61,877 nt of DNA. Origin: Clostridium sp. Ade.TY (GTDB taxonomy: Bacteria; Bacillota; Clostridia; Clostridiales; Clostridiaceae). This document shows positions 38,693 to 47,131 of this stretch, piece by piece; the stretch's first letter is position 1; the number at the start of each line of letters is the position of its first letter. The DNA lies in contig NZ_AVSV01000034.1 in NCBI RefSeq assembly GCF_000498355.1, forward strand, positions 1-61,877. Direction: 5' to 3'. Below the pieces are notes generated by a model. That model was not told the DNA's origin. It searched no databases and saw only the letters and a program-made list of their open reading frames with translations. The translations under genes were made by a program, and so were the position numbers.

Positions 38693-39331
38693 ATGGATAC
38701 TTTTATGAAAGATATAAAAAAGAATAGTGACGTATTACATGATGTTGCTGAAAAAACAGGGTTTTTAAGAGATTTACTTGATGGAAATATTACAAGAGAA
38801 AGTTATTCAGAATATTTATTTAATCTTTATGAAGTATATAAAACTATAGAGTTTAATTTAGAAAAATATTCAGATAATGAAATAGTCAAAGAATTTGCTA
38901 TTAAAGAAGTATATCGTTCTGAGCAAATATATAGAGATTTAAGATTTTTATTAGGTGAAAAAGTAAAGTCAATGAAGATGCTTGCATCAACAAAAGCTTA
39001 TATAGAAAGGATTAATGAACTTGGAAGAGAAAATCCAGAGCTTTTAGTTGCACACGCTTATACAAGATATTTAGCAGATCTTTTTGGTGGCAGAACTATA
39101 TATGCTATGTTAAAAGAAGCATATAAAATAGAAGAAGATGGTTTAAATTATTATGTATATGATTCATTAGATGAGGGAGAAAGTATGAGAGCCTTCATTA
39201 TGAATTATCATAATAAATTAAATAATATTAATTTAAATGAAAAATTAAAAGAAAAATTTATAGACGAAGTATCTAACTCATATGTTTATAATATTGCAAT
39301 TTCAAATGAATTAATATTTTCAAAAAAATAA
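38693..39331 (+). CDS. hemO: Heme oxygenase (HmuO/HemO family)
   Basis: It opens the heme ring to biliverdin, CO and iron. The 212-aa all-helical product shows the proximal heme-ligand motif with His16 (VLHDVAEKTGFLRDLLDG) and the distal-helix segment YTRYLADLFGGR. TTAGGAGG lies before ATG 38693. A TTG at 38684 overlaps the ribosome site. Canonical activity needs O2, so in an anaerobe it may serve heme-iron scavenging in host tissue or oxygen detoxification. It is monocistronic. Confidence 0.85.
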   Translation: MDTFMKDIKKNSDVLHDVAEKTGFLRDLLDGNITRESYSEYLFNLYEVYKTIEFNLEKYSDNEIVKEFAIKEVYRSEQIYRDLRFLLGEKVKSMKMLASTKAYIERINELGRENPELLVAHAYTRYLADLFGGRTIYAMLKEAYKIEEDGLNYYVYDSLDEGESMRAFIMNYHNKLNNINLNEKLKEKFIDEVSNSYVYNIAISNELIFSKK

Positions 39332-39348
39332 AAATACTTTATAAATTT

Positions 39349-39381
39349 AAGGGATAATCTAATTTAGATTATCCCTTTTTG
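39349..39381 (+). terminator. Terminator of hemO
   Basis: AAGGGATAATCT (39349-39360) pairs with AGATTATCCCTT (39366-39377) around AATTT, followed by T. Confidence 0.92.
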
Positions 39382-39536
39382 TATTATAAAAAAATATAGA
39401 AATTATAAAATATGAGTTGCATAATGATTTTTAAAACAAAAAGAAAATTAAGTATTTTAATAAAACTACTTTTTTATTTTTAATAAATTATAAATTGGTA
39501 AAACTAAAAATATAATTTATGAGGAGTGATAATTTT

Positions 39537-40742
39537 ATGATTAAAGTTATAAAAAATATAGAAGTGTATAATCCAGAAAAGTTAGGGAAGAAGGATATTG
39601 TTATAGTAAACAATAAAATAGAAGGAATATATGATAAAGTTTCTATACCTAAAAATTTTGTAAATATTGATGTTTATGATGGAGAAGGCAAGTATTTATT
39701 TCCGGGGTTTATAGATGCTCATGTACATTTAATTGGTGGTGGCGGTGAAGGTGGTTTTAAAACAAGAACACCAGAACTTCAGCTTAGTAATTTAACAAGA
39801 GCTGGTATAACAACAGTTAATGGATGTATTGGAACAGATGGAGTATGTAGAAATATGAGATCATTAATTGCTAAAGTTAAATCACTTAATGAAGAAGGAA
39901 TAACAGCTACTTGTTATACTGGTTCTTATGAAGTTCCAGTAAAAACAATGACAGACAGCATTAAAGGTGACTTAATGCTTGTCAATGAAGTAATTGGGGT
40001 TGGAGAAATTGCTCTTTCTGATAATAGAAGTTCTCAACCAACAATTGATGAATTTATAAATTTAGTTGCTCAAGCTAGAGTTGGTGGACTTTTATCAGGA
40101 AAAGCTGGAGTTGTTAATGCTCATTTAGGAGGTGGAGCAAGAAGATTAGAGTTTTTATTTAAGATGTTAGATGAATCAGAGATTCCAGCAACACAAGTTA
40201 TTCCAACTCATATGAGTAGAACAAGAGAACTTTTAGATGCCGGTATTGAATGGGCCAAAAGAGGTGGATACATAGATCTTACAACAAGTTCAGATCCAAA
40301 CCATTTAGAGAAAGGTGAGATGATAGCTTCAGATGCTTTTGAGTATTTATTGAATAATGGTGTTAAAGTAAATCAAATAACTTTTACTTCAGATGGCAAT
40401 GGAAGTATGCCACTTTTTAATGAAGCAGGAAAGTTAGAAGGATTGGGGATTTGTAGTGTAGACAGCCTTTATGATGAAGTAAAAAAGATTATTAATAAGG
40501 GAAATATAAATATAGAAGATGCAATTAAAGTTATAACATCTAATGTTTCTGATGCACTTAAGTTAAGCAATAAAGGAAGAATAGAAAAAGATAAAGATGC
40601 AGATTTAGTTATAGTGAATAAAGGTGATTTATCAATAGATAAGGTTTTTGCTAAAGGCAAATTAATGGTTGATTGTGGAGAACCTATTTTACGTGGAACT
40701 TTTGAGGAAGCTATAGAAAAAGCTTTTTATATAAAAAAATAA
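39537..40742 (+). CDS. iadA: Isoaspartyl dipeptidase
   Basis: It hydrolyses beta-aspartyl dipeptides arising from damaged proteins. The 401-aa amidohydrolase has the metal motif in FPGFIDAHVHLIGGGGEGG, the substrate loop ELQLSNLTRAGITTVNG, and TFTSDGNGSMP near the catalytic aspartate. I start at ATG 39537 after GAGGAGTG. An ATG at 39519 lies upstream of that site. It may share a transcript with the membrane protein gene 31 nt downstream. Confidence 0.92.
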   Translation: MIKVIKNIEVYNPEKLGKKDIVIVNNKIEGIYDKVSIPKNFVNIDVYDGEGKYLFPGFIDAHVHLIGGGGEGGFKTRTPELQLSNLTRAGITTVNGCIGTDGVCRNMRSLIAKVKSLNEEGITATCYTGSYEVPVKTMTDSIKGDLMLVNEVIGVGEIALSDNRSSQPTIDEFINLVAQARVGGLLSGKAGVVNAHLGGGARRLEFLFKMLDESEIPATQVIPTHMSRTRELLDAGIEWAKRGGYIDLTTSSDPNHLEKGEMIASDAFEYLLNNGVKVNQITFTSDGNGSMPLFNEAGKLEGLGICSVDSLYDEVKKIINKGNINIEDAIKVITSNVSDALKLSNKGRIEKDKDADLVIVNKGDLSIDKVFAKGKLMVDCGEPILRGTFEEAIEKAFYIKK

Positions 40743-40760
40743 AATGGTATAATTAGGAAA

Positions 40761-40767
40761 GGGGGGG
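40761..40767 (+). promoter_or_regulatory. G7 tract inside the ribosome binding site
   Basis: Seven consecutive G lie immediately before AGCGGT and the ATG at 40774. It forms the Shine-Dalgarno region of the membrane protein gene. Homopolymer G runs are rare in such AT-rich DNA and are slippage-prone, so spacing of the ribosome site could vary between cells. Confidence 0.4.
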
Positions 40768-40773
40768 AGCGGT

Positions 40774-41379
40774 ATGAGGATAAATAAAATAAGTGAAATT
40801 TGGGTTATATGGGTATTGGGTGTTTTAATTATATTTAGTGGGTATTTTACGAATAAAAATTTTAGTTTTATATGTATTGGTATATTGATTTTAGATTTAA
40901 TAATTAGAACCTTAAGAGGAACAGTTATTAGAAATAGAAGGATAAAATATAGTAATGAAGTGGTAGGTGAATTTAGTATTAATAAAGACTCATTTATTAA
41001 GTATTTATCTTTAATAATTATTATTATATGTTTAGTATTTATAGGAGAAATTCCAGAAAAAAGTTTTACTATAAGTGAGTATTTTTTAGAGAATATAGGT
41101 ATATTAGGAGTTTTGTATTTAATAATTTATTCGATTTTAGAAAATATATTTTTAAAGAATAACAATGTTATATTGACTAATGAAGGAATAATTTTTCCAA
41201 CTGGAACTTTTTTTAAGTATTCTAATATAAAAACTGTAGAAGTAATACCATATATTGAAATGCATAGAGTGAATATTAAGGCAAAGGGAGCTTTTGGATA
41301 TTTGGAATTTCGTATACCAAATGAAAGTTTAAATGGGGTTAAAAAGATTAAAGAATTTTCTTTATCTAATTTTAAATAA
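40774..41379 (+). CDS. Membrane protein of unknown function
   Basis: I do not recognise this 201-aa protein. It has four hydrophobic segments (about residues 9-25, 30-45, 75-91, 106-126). A C-terminal soluble part from about 130 (ILTNEGIIFPTGTFFKYSNI) looks like the PH-like domain found after membrane helices in several small Firmicute proteins. The ATG is preceded by a GGGGGGGAG tract, odd in this genome. TATAAT (40749-40754) lies close upstream, so it may also have its own promoter. Confidence 0.7.
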   Translation: MRINKISEIWVIWVLGVLIIFSGYFTNKNFSFICIGILILDLIIRTLRGTVIRNRRIKYSNEVVGEFSINKDSFIKYLSLIIIIICLVFIGEIPEKSFTISEYFLENIGILGVLYLIIYSILENIFLKNNNVILTNEGIIFPTGTFFKYSNIKTVEVIPYIEMHRVNIKAKGAFGYLEFRIPNESLNGVKKIKEFSLSNFK

Positions 41380-42014
41380 TATAAAATTTCACTGAAATAG
41401 TGTAAATATGTACTTTAATTGAGGGTTAAACTTTTAACTAAAAAAGAGATATTTACACTTTTTTATATTAGCGAATATTAAGTTTTATAAAGAATAAATT
41501 TACACAAATTTATCCACATACAGTTAGTATAAAATCCTAATTATTAAGACTTTATGTGGATATATTTAATAAATAACTTAAGATTTATAAAAGTAGTGGT
41601 TGGTATAAAGTATAAAATAATTAAAAATATTATAGAGATAGAAATTTGAATTTATAAGTTAAAAGATAAAATAGAAGTTTTAAACTATATATAACCTTAT
41701 GAAAATTTTATATTTAGTTATATAAGAAAAATAAATTTAAGTTAAATTATATAATTATTTTCATTGTATTCATTATAATATTAATATTTTTAAGTATATT
41801 ATTATAAAAGAAGAAATTTTATAATTTAATTGTTATAAGGAAAGTAAAGCTTTAAATAGACAATAATCTTTTTATATTTTTAATCAATATATTGTTTTAT
41901 AGGTTGTTACTTATAATAATCATAAAAAATATCTTTTTTACATGCCAAAATAAAGGGAGTAAAATCAATACTAGAGTTTAAAAATTGAAAAAACAATATT
42001 AGAGGTGAAGTAAA
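41380..42014. other. Long AT-rich spacer with hairpin and DnaA-box-like pair
   Basis: No gene is apparent in these 635 nt. It contains a branched terminator-like structure (41399-41464), a DnaA-box consensus TTATCCACA (41510-41518) facing an inverted near-match TGTGGATAT (41555-41563), and about 400 nt of nearly pure A/T before the sulfite reductase gene. No riboswitch or T-box signature is visible. Confidence 0.5.
41399..41464 (+). terminator. Branched terminator-like hairpin
   Basis: AGTGTAAATAT (41399-41409) pairs with ATATTTACACT (41449-41459), enclosing a second stem GTTAAA/TTTAAC (about 41425-41438), and a run of five T follows. It probably terminates the upstream membrane-protein transcript, but the 39-nt loop with an inner helix is unusual for a simple terminator. 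Confidence 0.6.
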
Positions 42015-43562
42015 GTGAATAGATTAAATGAGATATTAAGAGAAGAAATCATTCAGTTTAGAGAAAATGGACATAAGTTCTTAAATAAAGAACTTAATGT
42101 AGCACAATTTAAGGGATTATCAGGCGGAATGGGTGCATATGCTCATAGAGGTGGTAAGGAGTTTATGATAAGATTAAAAACTCCTTCAGGTAGAGCATCA
42201 AAAGAAGATTTAGCAAAAATATATGAATGGGCAAGTAGATATAATTTAGAATGGGTGCACCCAACAACAAGACAAGCGGTTCAATTACATGGTTTAGGAA
42301 TAGATGATGTGTGTGACATAATGGAAGAAGCATTAGATTATGGAATATATACAAGAGGTTCAGGTGGAAACTTCCCAAGAAACGTTGCTATATCACCTCT
42401 TTCAGGTGTTGAAAAGGGAGAAGTATTTGATGTAACTCCTTATGCAGAAGCATTAAATAAACATATAATGCAAAATGTTTATACATATAAATTACCAAGA
42501 AAAATAAAAGTTGCTATGTCAACAAATACTCAAGATGCACCACATGTAACTGCTACAGATTTAGGGTTCTTAGCAGTAAATAAAGATGGAGAAAAGTTTT
42601 TTAAAGTTTATTTAGCAGGTGGACTTGGTAGAAATCCAAGACTTTCAATTGAATATGATGAACTTATAAAGCCAGAAGATGTTATATATCATTTTGAAGC
42701 AATGAAAAATTTATTTATTGCTGAAGGAGATTATGCAAATAAAAATAAAGCTCGTATAAGATATATTGCAGAAAGAATGGGCGATGAAGAATTTATTAAG
42801 TGTTATAAAAAGCATTTAGAAGAAGTTAAATCACAAGATTTAAAAATAGATGTAAAAGAAATAGAAATAAATAAAAAAGGTTCAAAGACAGAAGCTAAAG
42901 ATGCTAGAATTATAGAACAAAAGCAAGATGGACTTTATAGTGTTTATTTCCATCCATTTGGCGGAATATTAAAAATGGAAGATTTAAAAGCTATAATAGA
43001 TGCAACAAAAGATATGGAAGCTGTAGATTTTAGATTCACAATGGAAGAAGGTCTTTTCATAAGAAATCTTAATGGAAAAGAAGCTGAAATCTTATTAGAA
43101 CTTACTAAAGGTAAGGGTGGAGAACTTAAAATAATGCAATCTGTATCATGTATTGGAGTTCCAGTATGCCAAATGGGATTAAGAAACAGTCAAGCATTAT
43201 TGAAAAATATATTAGATAAATTTGCAGAAGAAAAAGTTTATAAAGATTTATTACCTTTAGTTAATATATCAGGATGTCAAAATTCATGTGGTGTACATGA
43301 AATTGGAAGCATAGGATTTACAGGAAAAACAAAGAGAGTTGATGATGCTCCAAGAAATTGCTTTGAATTACATGTTAATGGTAGTTTTGAAGTAGGAAGT
43401 ACAAGACTTGGAGAAGTTTATGGAGATATTTTAGAAGAAGAAATTCCAAACTTCTTATATGATTTATATTTAGAACTTGAAAAAACTAATAGTGAATTTA
43501 ATTCATGGTATAAGGATAATAAAGAAGAATTCAAAAAAGTTGTAGACAAATATTTAGTTTAA
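42015..43562 (+). CDS. Ferredoxin-type sulfite/nitrite reductase
   Basis: This is a sirohaem and [4Fe-4S] enzyme that reduces sulfite or nitrite by six electrons. The 515-aa product has the duplicated NiR/SiR architecture. The cluster ligands are Cys379, Cys385 (CIGVPVC), Cys421 and Cys425 (SGCQNSCGVHEIG). The N-terminal segment has RQAVQLHG and GSGGNFPRNV for sirohaem phosphate contacts. GAGGTGA precedes the GTG start. No electron donor, sirohaem or sulfate genes are adjacent, so substrate is undecided. Confidence 0.88.
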   Translation: MNRLNEILREEIIQFRENGHKFLNKELNVAQFKGLSGGMGAYAHRGGKEFMIRLKTPSGRASKEDLAKIYEWASRYNLEWVHPTTRQAVQLHGLGIDDVCDIMEEALDYGIYTRGSGGNFPRNVAISPLSGVEKGEVFDVTPYAEALNKHIMQNVYTYKLPRKIKVAMSTNTQDAPHVTATDLGFLAVNKDGEKFFKVYLAGGLGRNPRLSIEYDELIKPEDVIYHFEAMKNLFIAEGDYANKNKARIRYIAERMGDEEFIKCYKKHLEEVKSQDLKIDVKEIEINKKGSKTEAKDARIIEQKQDGLYSVYFHPFGGILKMEDLKAIIDATKDMEAVDFRFTMEEGLFIRNLNGKEAEILLELTKGKGGELKIMQSVSCIGVPVCQMGLRNSQALLKNILDKFAEEKVYKDLLPLVNISGCQNSCGVHEIGSIGFTGKTKRVDDAPRNCFELHVNGSFEVGSTRLGEVYGDILEEEIPNFLYDLYLELEKTNSEFNSWYKDNKEEFKKVVDKYLV

Positions 43563-43573
43563 TAAATGTTATA

Positions 43574-43603
43574 AAAGGCAGACAAATAGTCTGCCTTATT
43601 TTT
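43574..43603 (+). terminator. Terminator of the sulfite/nitrite reductase gene
   Basis: AAGGCAGAC (43575-43583) pairs exactly with GTCTGCCTT (43589-43597) around AAATA, followed by ATTTTT. Confidence 0.93.
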
Positions 43604-43642
43604 ATATAACTATTTTTTTATATAAAAATAGTTATATAAAAA
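43599..43642. repeat. Perfect 19-bp inverted repeat
   Basis: Positions 43599-43617 are exactly complementary to 43624-43642, with a six-base TTATAT centre. It overlaps the T-run of the preceding terminator and lies upstream of gapN. On either strand the RNA would form a long AT-only hairpin. Confidence 0.75.
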
Positions 43643-43673
43643 CTTCATATAGAAATAATAAATAATAGATTAA

Positions 43674-43727
43674 AAAACTTTTAATTCTTATCTTTTTAAT
43701 AAGAATTAAGTAGAAAAACTTTTAATT
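43674..43727. repeat. Hairpin flanked by direct repeats upstream of gapN
   Basis: TTAATTCTTAT (43681-43691) pairs with ATAAGAATTAA (43699-43709). The sequence AAAAACTTTTAATT occurs at both ends, near 43674 and 43714. TATAAT at 43729-43734 is a candidate -10 just downstream, so this could be an operator region for gapN. No binding protein is recognised. Confidence 0.45.
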
Positions 43728-43784
43728 TTATAATATAATTAATAACAAATATTAATAGAAATAAATTATTAATGGAGGTGTATT

Positions 43785-45245
43785 ATGTTCATACAAGAAA
43801 TAGACGGTAAAAAAGTTTATGCTAATTTAAAAAATGGTAAATGGGAAATTGAAAATAAAGATAAATTAATAGAAATAAAGTCACCAATAAATGATGAAAC
43901 TGTAGGGTATGTTGAAGCTATGAGTAAGGATGCTGTAGATGAGGCAATAAGTATAGCTAAAAAAACACAACAAAGTATTTGGAGAGATGTTCCAACAAAT
44001 CAAAAATCAAGGTTGCTTCATAATGTAGCTGATCTTTTAGAAGAAAGAATTGAAGAAATGGCAGATATCATGGTTCTTGAAATAGGTAAAGACAGAAAGA
44101 GTTGTATGTCAGAAATAAAAAGAACAGCAGATTTAATAAGATTTACTGCAGATACTGCTGAAAATATAAAGGGTGAATCAATTCCTGGAGATTCATTCCC
44201 AGGATTTAAAAATGATAAAATTTCAATAGTTACAAGGGAACCATTAGGAGTTGTTCTTGCTATATCACCATTTAATTATCCTGTAAATTTAGCTGCATCA
44301 AAAATTGCACCAGCACTTATGGCTGGGAATACAGTTGTATTTAAGCCTGCAACTCAAGGAAGTATTTGTGGATTATATTTAGCAAAAGCTTTTAATGAAT
44401 CAGGAATACCAAGTGGAGTATTAAATACAATAACAGGTAAAGGTAGTGAAATTGGTGATTATGTTGTAACACATAAAGATATTGATTTTGTAAACTTTAC
44501 TGGAAGTAGTGAAGTTGGTAGAAGAATATCAAAAATTACTGAAATGAAGCCACTTTTAATGGAACTTGGTGGTAAAGATGCTGCAATAGTATTAGAAGAT
44601 GCTGATTTAGATTTAGCGGCAAAGAATATTGTTGCAGGAGCTTTTTCTTATTCAGGTCAAAGATGTACTGCTGTTAAGAGAGTTCTAGTTATGGAAAATG
44701 TAGCAGATGAATTATCTAAAAAAGTATTAGAGCAAATGAGAGGATTAACAGTTGGTAATCCATTAGAAGGAGATTTTATTGTTGGACCTTTAATAAGTTC
44801 TAAAGCGTGTGATTTCGTAGAAGGATTAATTGAAGATGCTAAAAATAAAGGTGCTAATCTTTTATTAGGTGGAGATAGAAAAGGTAATATTATAATGCCA
44901 ACATTATTTGATAATGTAACAACTGATATGAGAATTGCTTGGGAGGAACCATTTGGTCCAGTACTTCCTATAATTAGAGTTAAAAATGAAGATGAGGCAA
45001 TAAAAATTGCAAATGAATCAGAATATGGACTTCAATCATCTGTATTTACAAAAGATATAAATAAAGCATTTTATGTTGCAAATAGATTAGAAGTGGGTAC
45101 AGTTCAAGTGAATAATAAAACAGAAAGAGGTCCTGATCATTTCCCATTCTTAGGAGTAAAATCATCAGGTATGGGAACACAAGGAGTTCAATATTCAATT
45201 GAGGCTATGTCTAGACCAAAAGCTACAGTAATAAACTTAAAATAA
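43785..45245 (+). CDS. gapN: NADP-dependent non-phosphorylating glyceraldehyde-3-phosphate dehydrogenase
   Basis: GapN oxidises glyceraldehyde-3-phosphate directly to 3-phosphoglycerate, making NADPH at the cost of one ATP. The 486-aa aldehyde dehydrogenase has catalytic Cys294 (SGQRCTAVKR), general base Glu260 (LMELGGKDA), and the substrate-contact ISPFNYPVNLA and RGPDHFPFLG segments characteristic of GapN. GGAGGTG precedes the ATG. It is single-gene. Confidence 0.92.
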   Translation: MFIQEIDGKKVYANLKNGKWEIENKDKLIEIKSPINDETVGYVEAMSKDAVDEAISIAKKTQQSIWRDVPTNQKSRLLHNVADLLEERIEEMADIMVLEIGKDRKSCMSEIKRTADLIRFTADTAENIKGESIPGDSFPGFKNDKISIVTREPLGVVLAISPFNYPVNLAASKIAPALMAGNTVVFKPATQGSICGLYLAKAFNESGIPSGVLNTITGKGSEIGDYVVTHKDIDFVNFTGSSEVGRRISKITEMKPLLMELGGKDAAIVLEDADLDLAAKNIVAGAFSYSGQRCTAVKRVLVMENVADELSKKVLEQMRGLTVGNPLEGDFIVGPLISSKACDFVEGLIEDAKNKGANLLLGGDRKGNIIMPTLFDNVTTDMRIAWEEPFGPVLPIIRVKNEDEAIKIANESEYGLQSSVFTKDINKAFYVANRLEVGTVQVNNKTERGPDHFPFLGVKSSGMGTQGVQYSIEAMSRPKATVINLK

Positions 45246-45286
45246 AAATAAAGAGATTCCTATAAAGGAACCTCTTTTTATTTTTT
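45244..45286. terminator. Bidirectional terminator between gapN and the hydrolase gene
   Basis: AAAATAAAGAG pairs with CTCTTTTTATTTT, extended by TTCC with GGAA across one mismatch. T-rich flanks occur on both strands, and it lies between convergent genes. Confidence 0.75.
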
Positions 45287-45898
45287 GAAAAATGTATGAT
45301 TACCTATTGTTTTACTATCCTTTTTTGATGTTTCTTTCATCCATGAGCAAGTTGCTATTGAAGGATTATAAAAGAATAAAGCTTCGTTAGTTGGATCTTT
45401 ACCTTTTATAGCTTCGTAAACTGCATCATAGCATGCTTTAGTAGGATTAGCTTCTAACTTCCCATTTGTAACGCATGAAAATGCATTCTTTTGAAATATT
45501 ACACCACTTATTGTATTTGGGAATTTAGGGTTCATAACTCTGTTTAAAACAACAGATGCCACCGCAACTTGACCCTCAAATGGTTCTCCACGACTTTCGC
45601 AATAAACTAGCTTAGCCATTAAGTCAATGTCTGTTTTGGATATAGCTAATTGAGTACCATTTTGGTTAAAAACTTCTATATTATTGTTTGAATTTTTTTT
45701 ATTATCTTTAGCATTTGTTTTGCTTGCATCTTTAGCTTTTAAATTTTTAGAAGTATCCTTATTAGTATTACTTGCGGCTAAGTCTAATTTTTCATCTTGT
45801 AATGATATATAATCGAATAAATTAATTACGGAAGCGTGTGCTTCTACGGATGATATCATCATTAAGGAAAATAATATAAGACTTATAAACTTTTTCAT
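45278..45898 (-). CDS. SleB-type cell wall hydrolase
   Basis: The 206-aa product has a signal peptide (about residues 1-22), an Asn/Lys-rich linker (about 45-80) and a C-terminal Hydrolase_2 domain. That domain has the catalytic glutamate in MAKLVYCESRGEPFEGQ and GNHTFFKK at the end. Relatives are the lytic transglycosylases SleB and CwlJ of spore germination. The lack of a separate peptidoglycan-binding domain leaves spore versus vegetative role open. AAGGAGGT precedes the start. It lies 62 nt downstream of an unknown gene. Confidence 0.85.
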   Translation of the reverse strand: MKKFISLILFSLMMISSVEAHASVINLFDYISLQDEKLDLAASNTNKDTSKNLKAKDASKTNAKDNKKNSNNNIEVFNQNGTQLAISKTDIDLMAKLVYCESRGEPFEGQVAVASVVLNRVMNPKFPNTISGVIFQKNAFSCVTNGKLEANPTKACYDAVYEAIKGKDPTNEALFFYNPSIATCSWMKETSKKDSKTIGNHTFFKK

Positions 45899-45960
45899 AA
45901 ATAACCTCCTTTTACAAGCCAGTCGAATAATATTATTGCCTGAAAAAAGAGGTTTTATAC

Positions 45961-46965
45961 TTAATTTCTTTTAAATAAATCTAAATTTTGAGTAAAAGTA
46001 TCAAAAGAAGTTATAAATTTATTGTAATTGTTAAAACATTCATCATAACTAGATAAAGGTAGTTTATTAGTTTCTTTTAAATCTTTATATAACATGGTTT
46101 CTAATGAGGAATAATAAGTATCATAATATTTAACTGTTTCCTTTAATAAATCATGTATTTTAATAGCCTCTTCAGGAATGCTTAATGTATACAAATCATT
46201 TTTAATATTCTCAAAAATTAATTTTTTATTCTCCAAGTCTTCTATTAAAACATATAAACTTCTGTTGTTGTTTTTTATATCTTCTAATGCAGGTTTTAAA
46301 TCTTCTTTTATTTCAAGAAACTTATTTAAAGTTTTTTCTACAGCTAAAACATAATCAGAATTTTTTTCTTTAGTAATATCTTTCATTATGTTAATTTTAA
46401 TCATAGTATTAAAATAAGAAGTTGATTTATCAAAAAATTCAAGTGAATCTTCAGATATTACTTTATTTATTCTAAAGTTAGATAATTTTAAGTTATTATC
46501 TTTGAATTCATCTAATTTTGATTTATACTGTGATAATTTATCATTTAATTTATTGTTAGATGGATTCATAAATATAGAAAGACTTTGTTCACATACTGAT
46601 ATATTTAAATTTAATGTAGTAAGTAATTGCTCTTTAGCTAAATTTACTTCATTTGGGACATCAATTGTTTCAAGTGGTATTTTTATATTATTTAAGTTAA
46701 CTATTGCTAAAGAAAGAGAGCTTTTTGCAGAGTCTGTATTTATTCCTGACTCTTGTACTGATTTTTTAAAAGTATCATTTATTGATGAAATTTCTTTTGA
46801 AAATTTATTAAGCTTTCCAATACTTCTGCTAGAAGGAGTCATTTTGGTTATAATAAGCAATATAAGTGGTGTTAACATAATTATTAAAAAAATTATTACA
46901 AGTTTCTTTTTGGTTTTGATGTATTCTAGTAATTTTTTGAAGGTTAAAACTTCATTATTTTCCAT
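45961..46965 (-). CDS. Membrane-anchored helical protein of unknown function
   Basis: I do not recognise this 334-aa protein. It has a short cytoplasmic N-terminus, one membrane helix (about residues 22-41), and an otherwise extracytoplasmic, strongly helical polar region. Two stretches of about 30 residues, starting VPNEVNLAKEQLL (about 104) and IPEEAIKIHDLLK (about 264), align without gaps and suggest an internal duplication. AAAGGAGGT precedes the ATG. The SleB-type hydrolase gene follows in the same direction, so a joint envelope role is possible. Confidence 0.75.
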   Translation of the reverse strand: MENNEVLTFKKLLEYIKTKKKLVIIFLIIMLTPLILLIITKMTPSSRSIGKLNKFSKEISSINDTFKKSVQESGINTDSAKSSLSLAIVNLNNIKIPLETIDVPNEVNLAKEQLLTTLNLNISVCEQSLSIFMNPSNNKLNDKLSQYKSKLDEFKDNNLKLSNFRINKVISEDSLEFFDKSTSYFNTMIKINIMKDITKEKNSDYVLAVEKTLNKFLEIKEDLKPALEDIKNNNRSLYVLIEDLENKKLIFENIKNDLYTLSIPEEAIKIHDLLKETVKYYDTYYSSLETMLYKDLKETNKLPLSSYDECFNNYNKFITSFDTFTQNLDLFKRN

Positions 46966-47131
46966 TTAGATACCTCCTTTTCATAATCTAAATAAAGTAA
47001 TCTTTAAATTATATTAGGAAAGGTTTTAAATTATTATTAAAAATACAAAAAAGTAAAAGACTTGTTATATTAAGCTTTATATATTTGGTGTATAATTTAT
47101 AAAAGATACAAGAAAAAAAGGGGTGAAACTG

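Noticed and set aside
41510..41563. Replication origin
   Set aside because: Only two DnaA-box-like sequences are present and no dnaA, dnaN or other origin genes. Kept only as an isolated-site observation.
41885..41894. NrdR-box core CAATATATTG upstream of the sulfite reductase gene
   Set aside because: Only the 10-base AT core matches, without the outer ACA/TGT bases, and it stands alone. It is expected by chance in this AT-rich stretch.
41380..42014. T-box or sulfur riboswitch controlling the sulfite reductase gene
   Set aside because: No T-box GGTGG motif, S-box or other GC-rich conserved core is present. The region is almost pure A/T.
46502..46969. 155-codon + strand frame opposite the unknown helical protein
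   Set aside because: The - strand frame has a clear AAAGGAGGT site and plausible protein features, and the + frame has neither.
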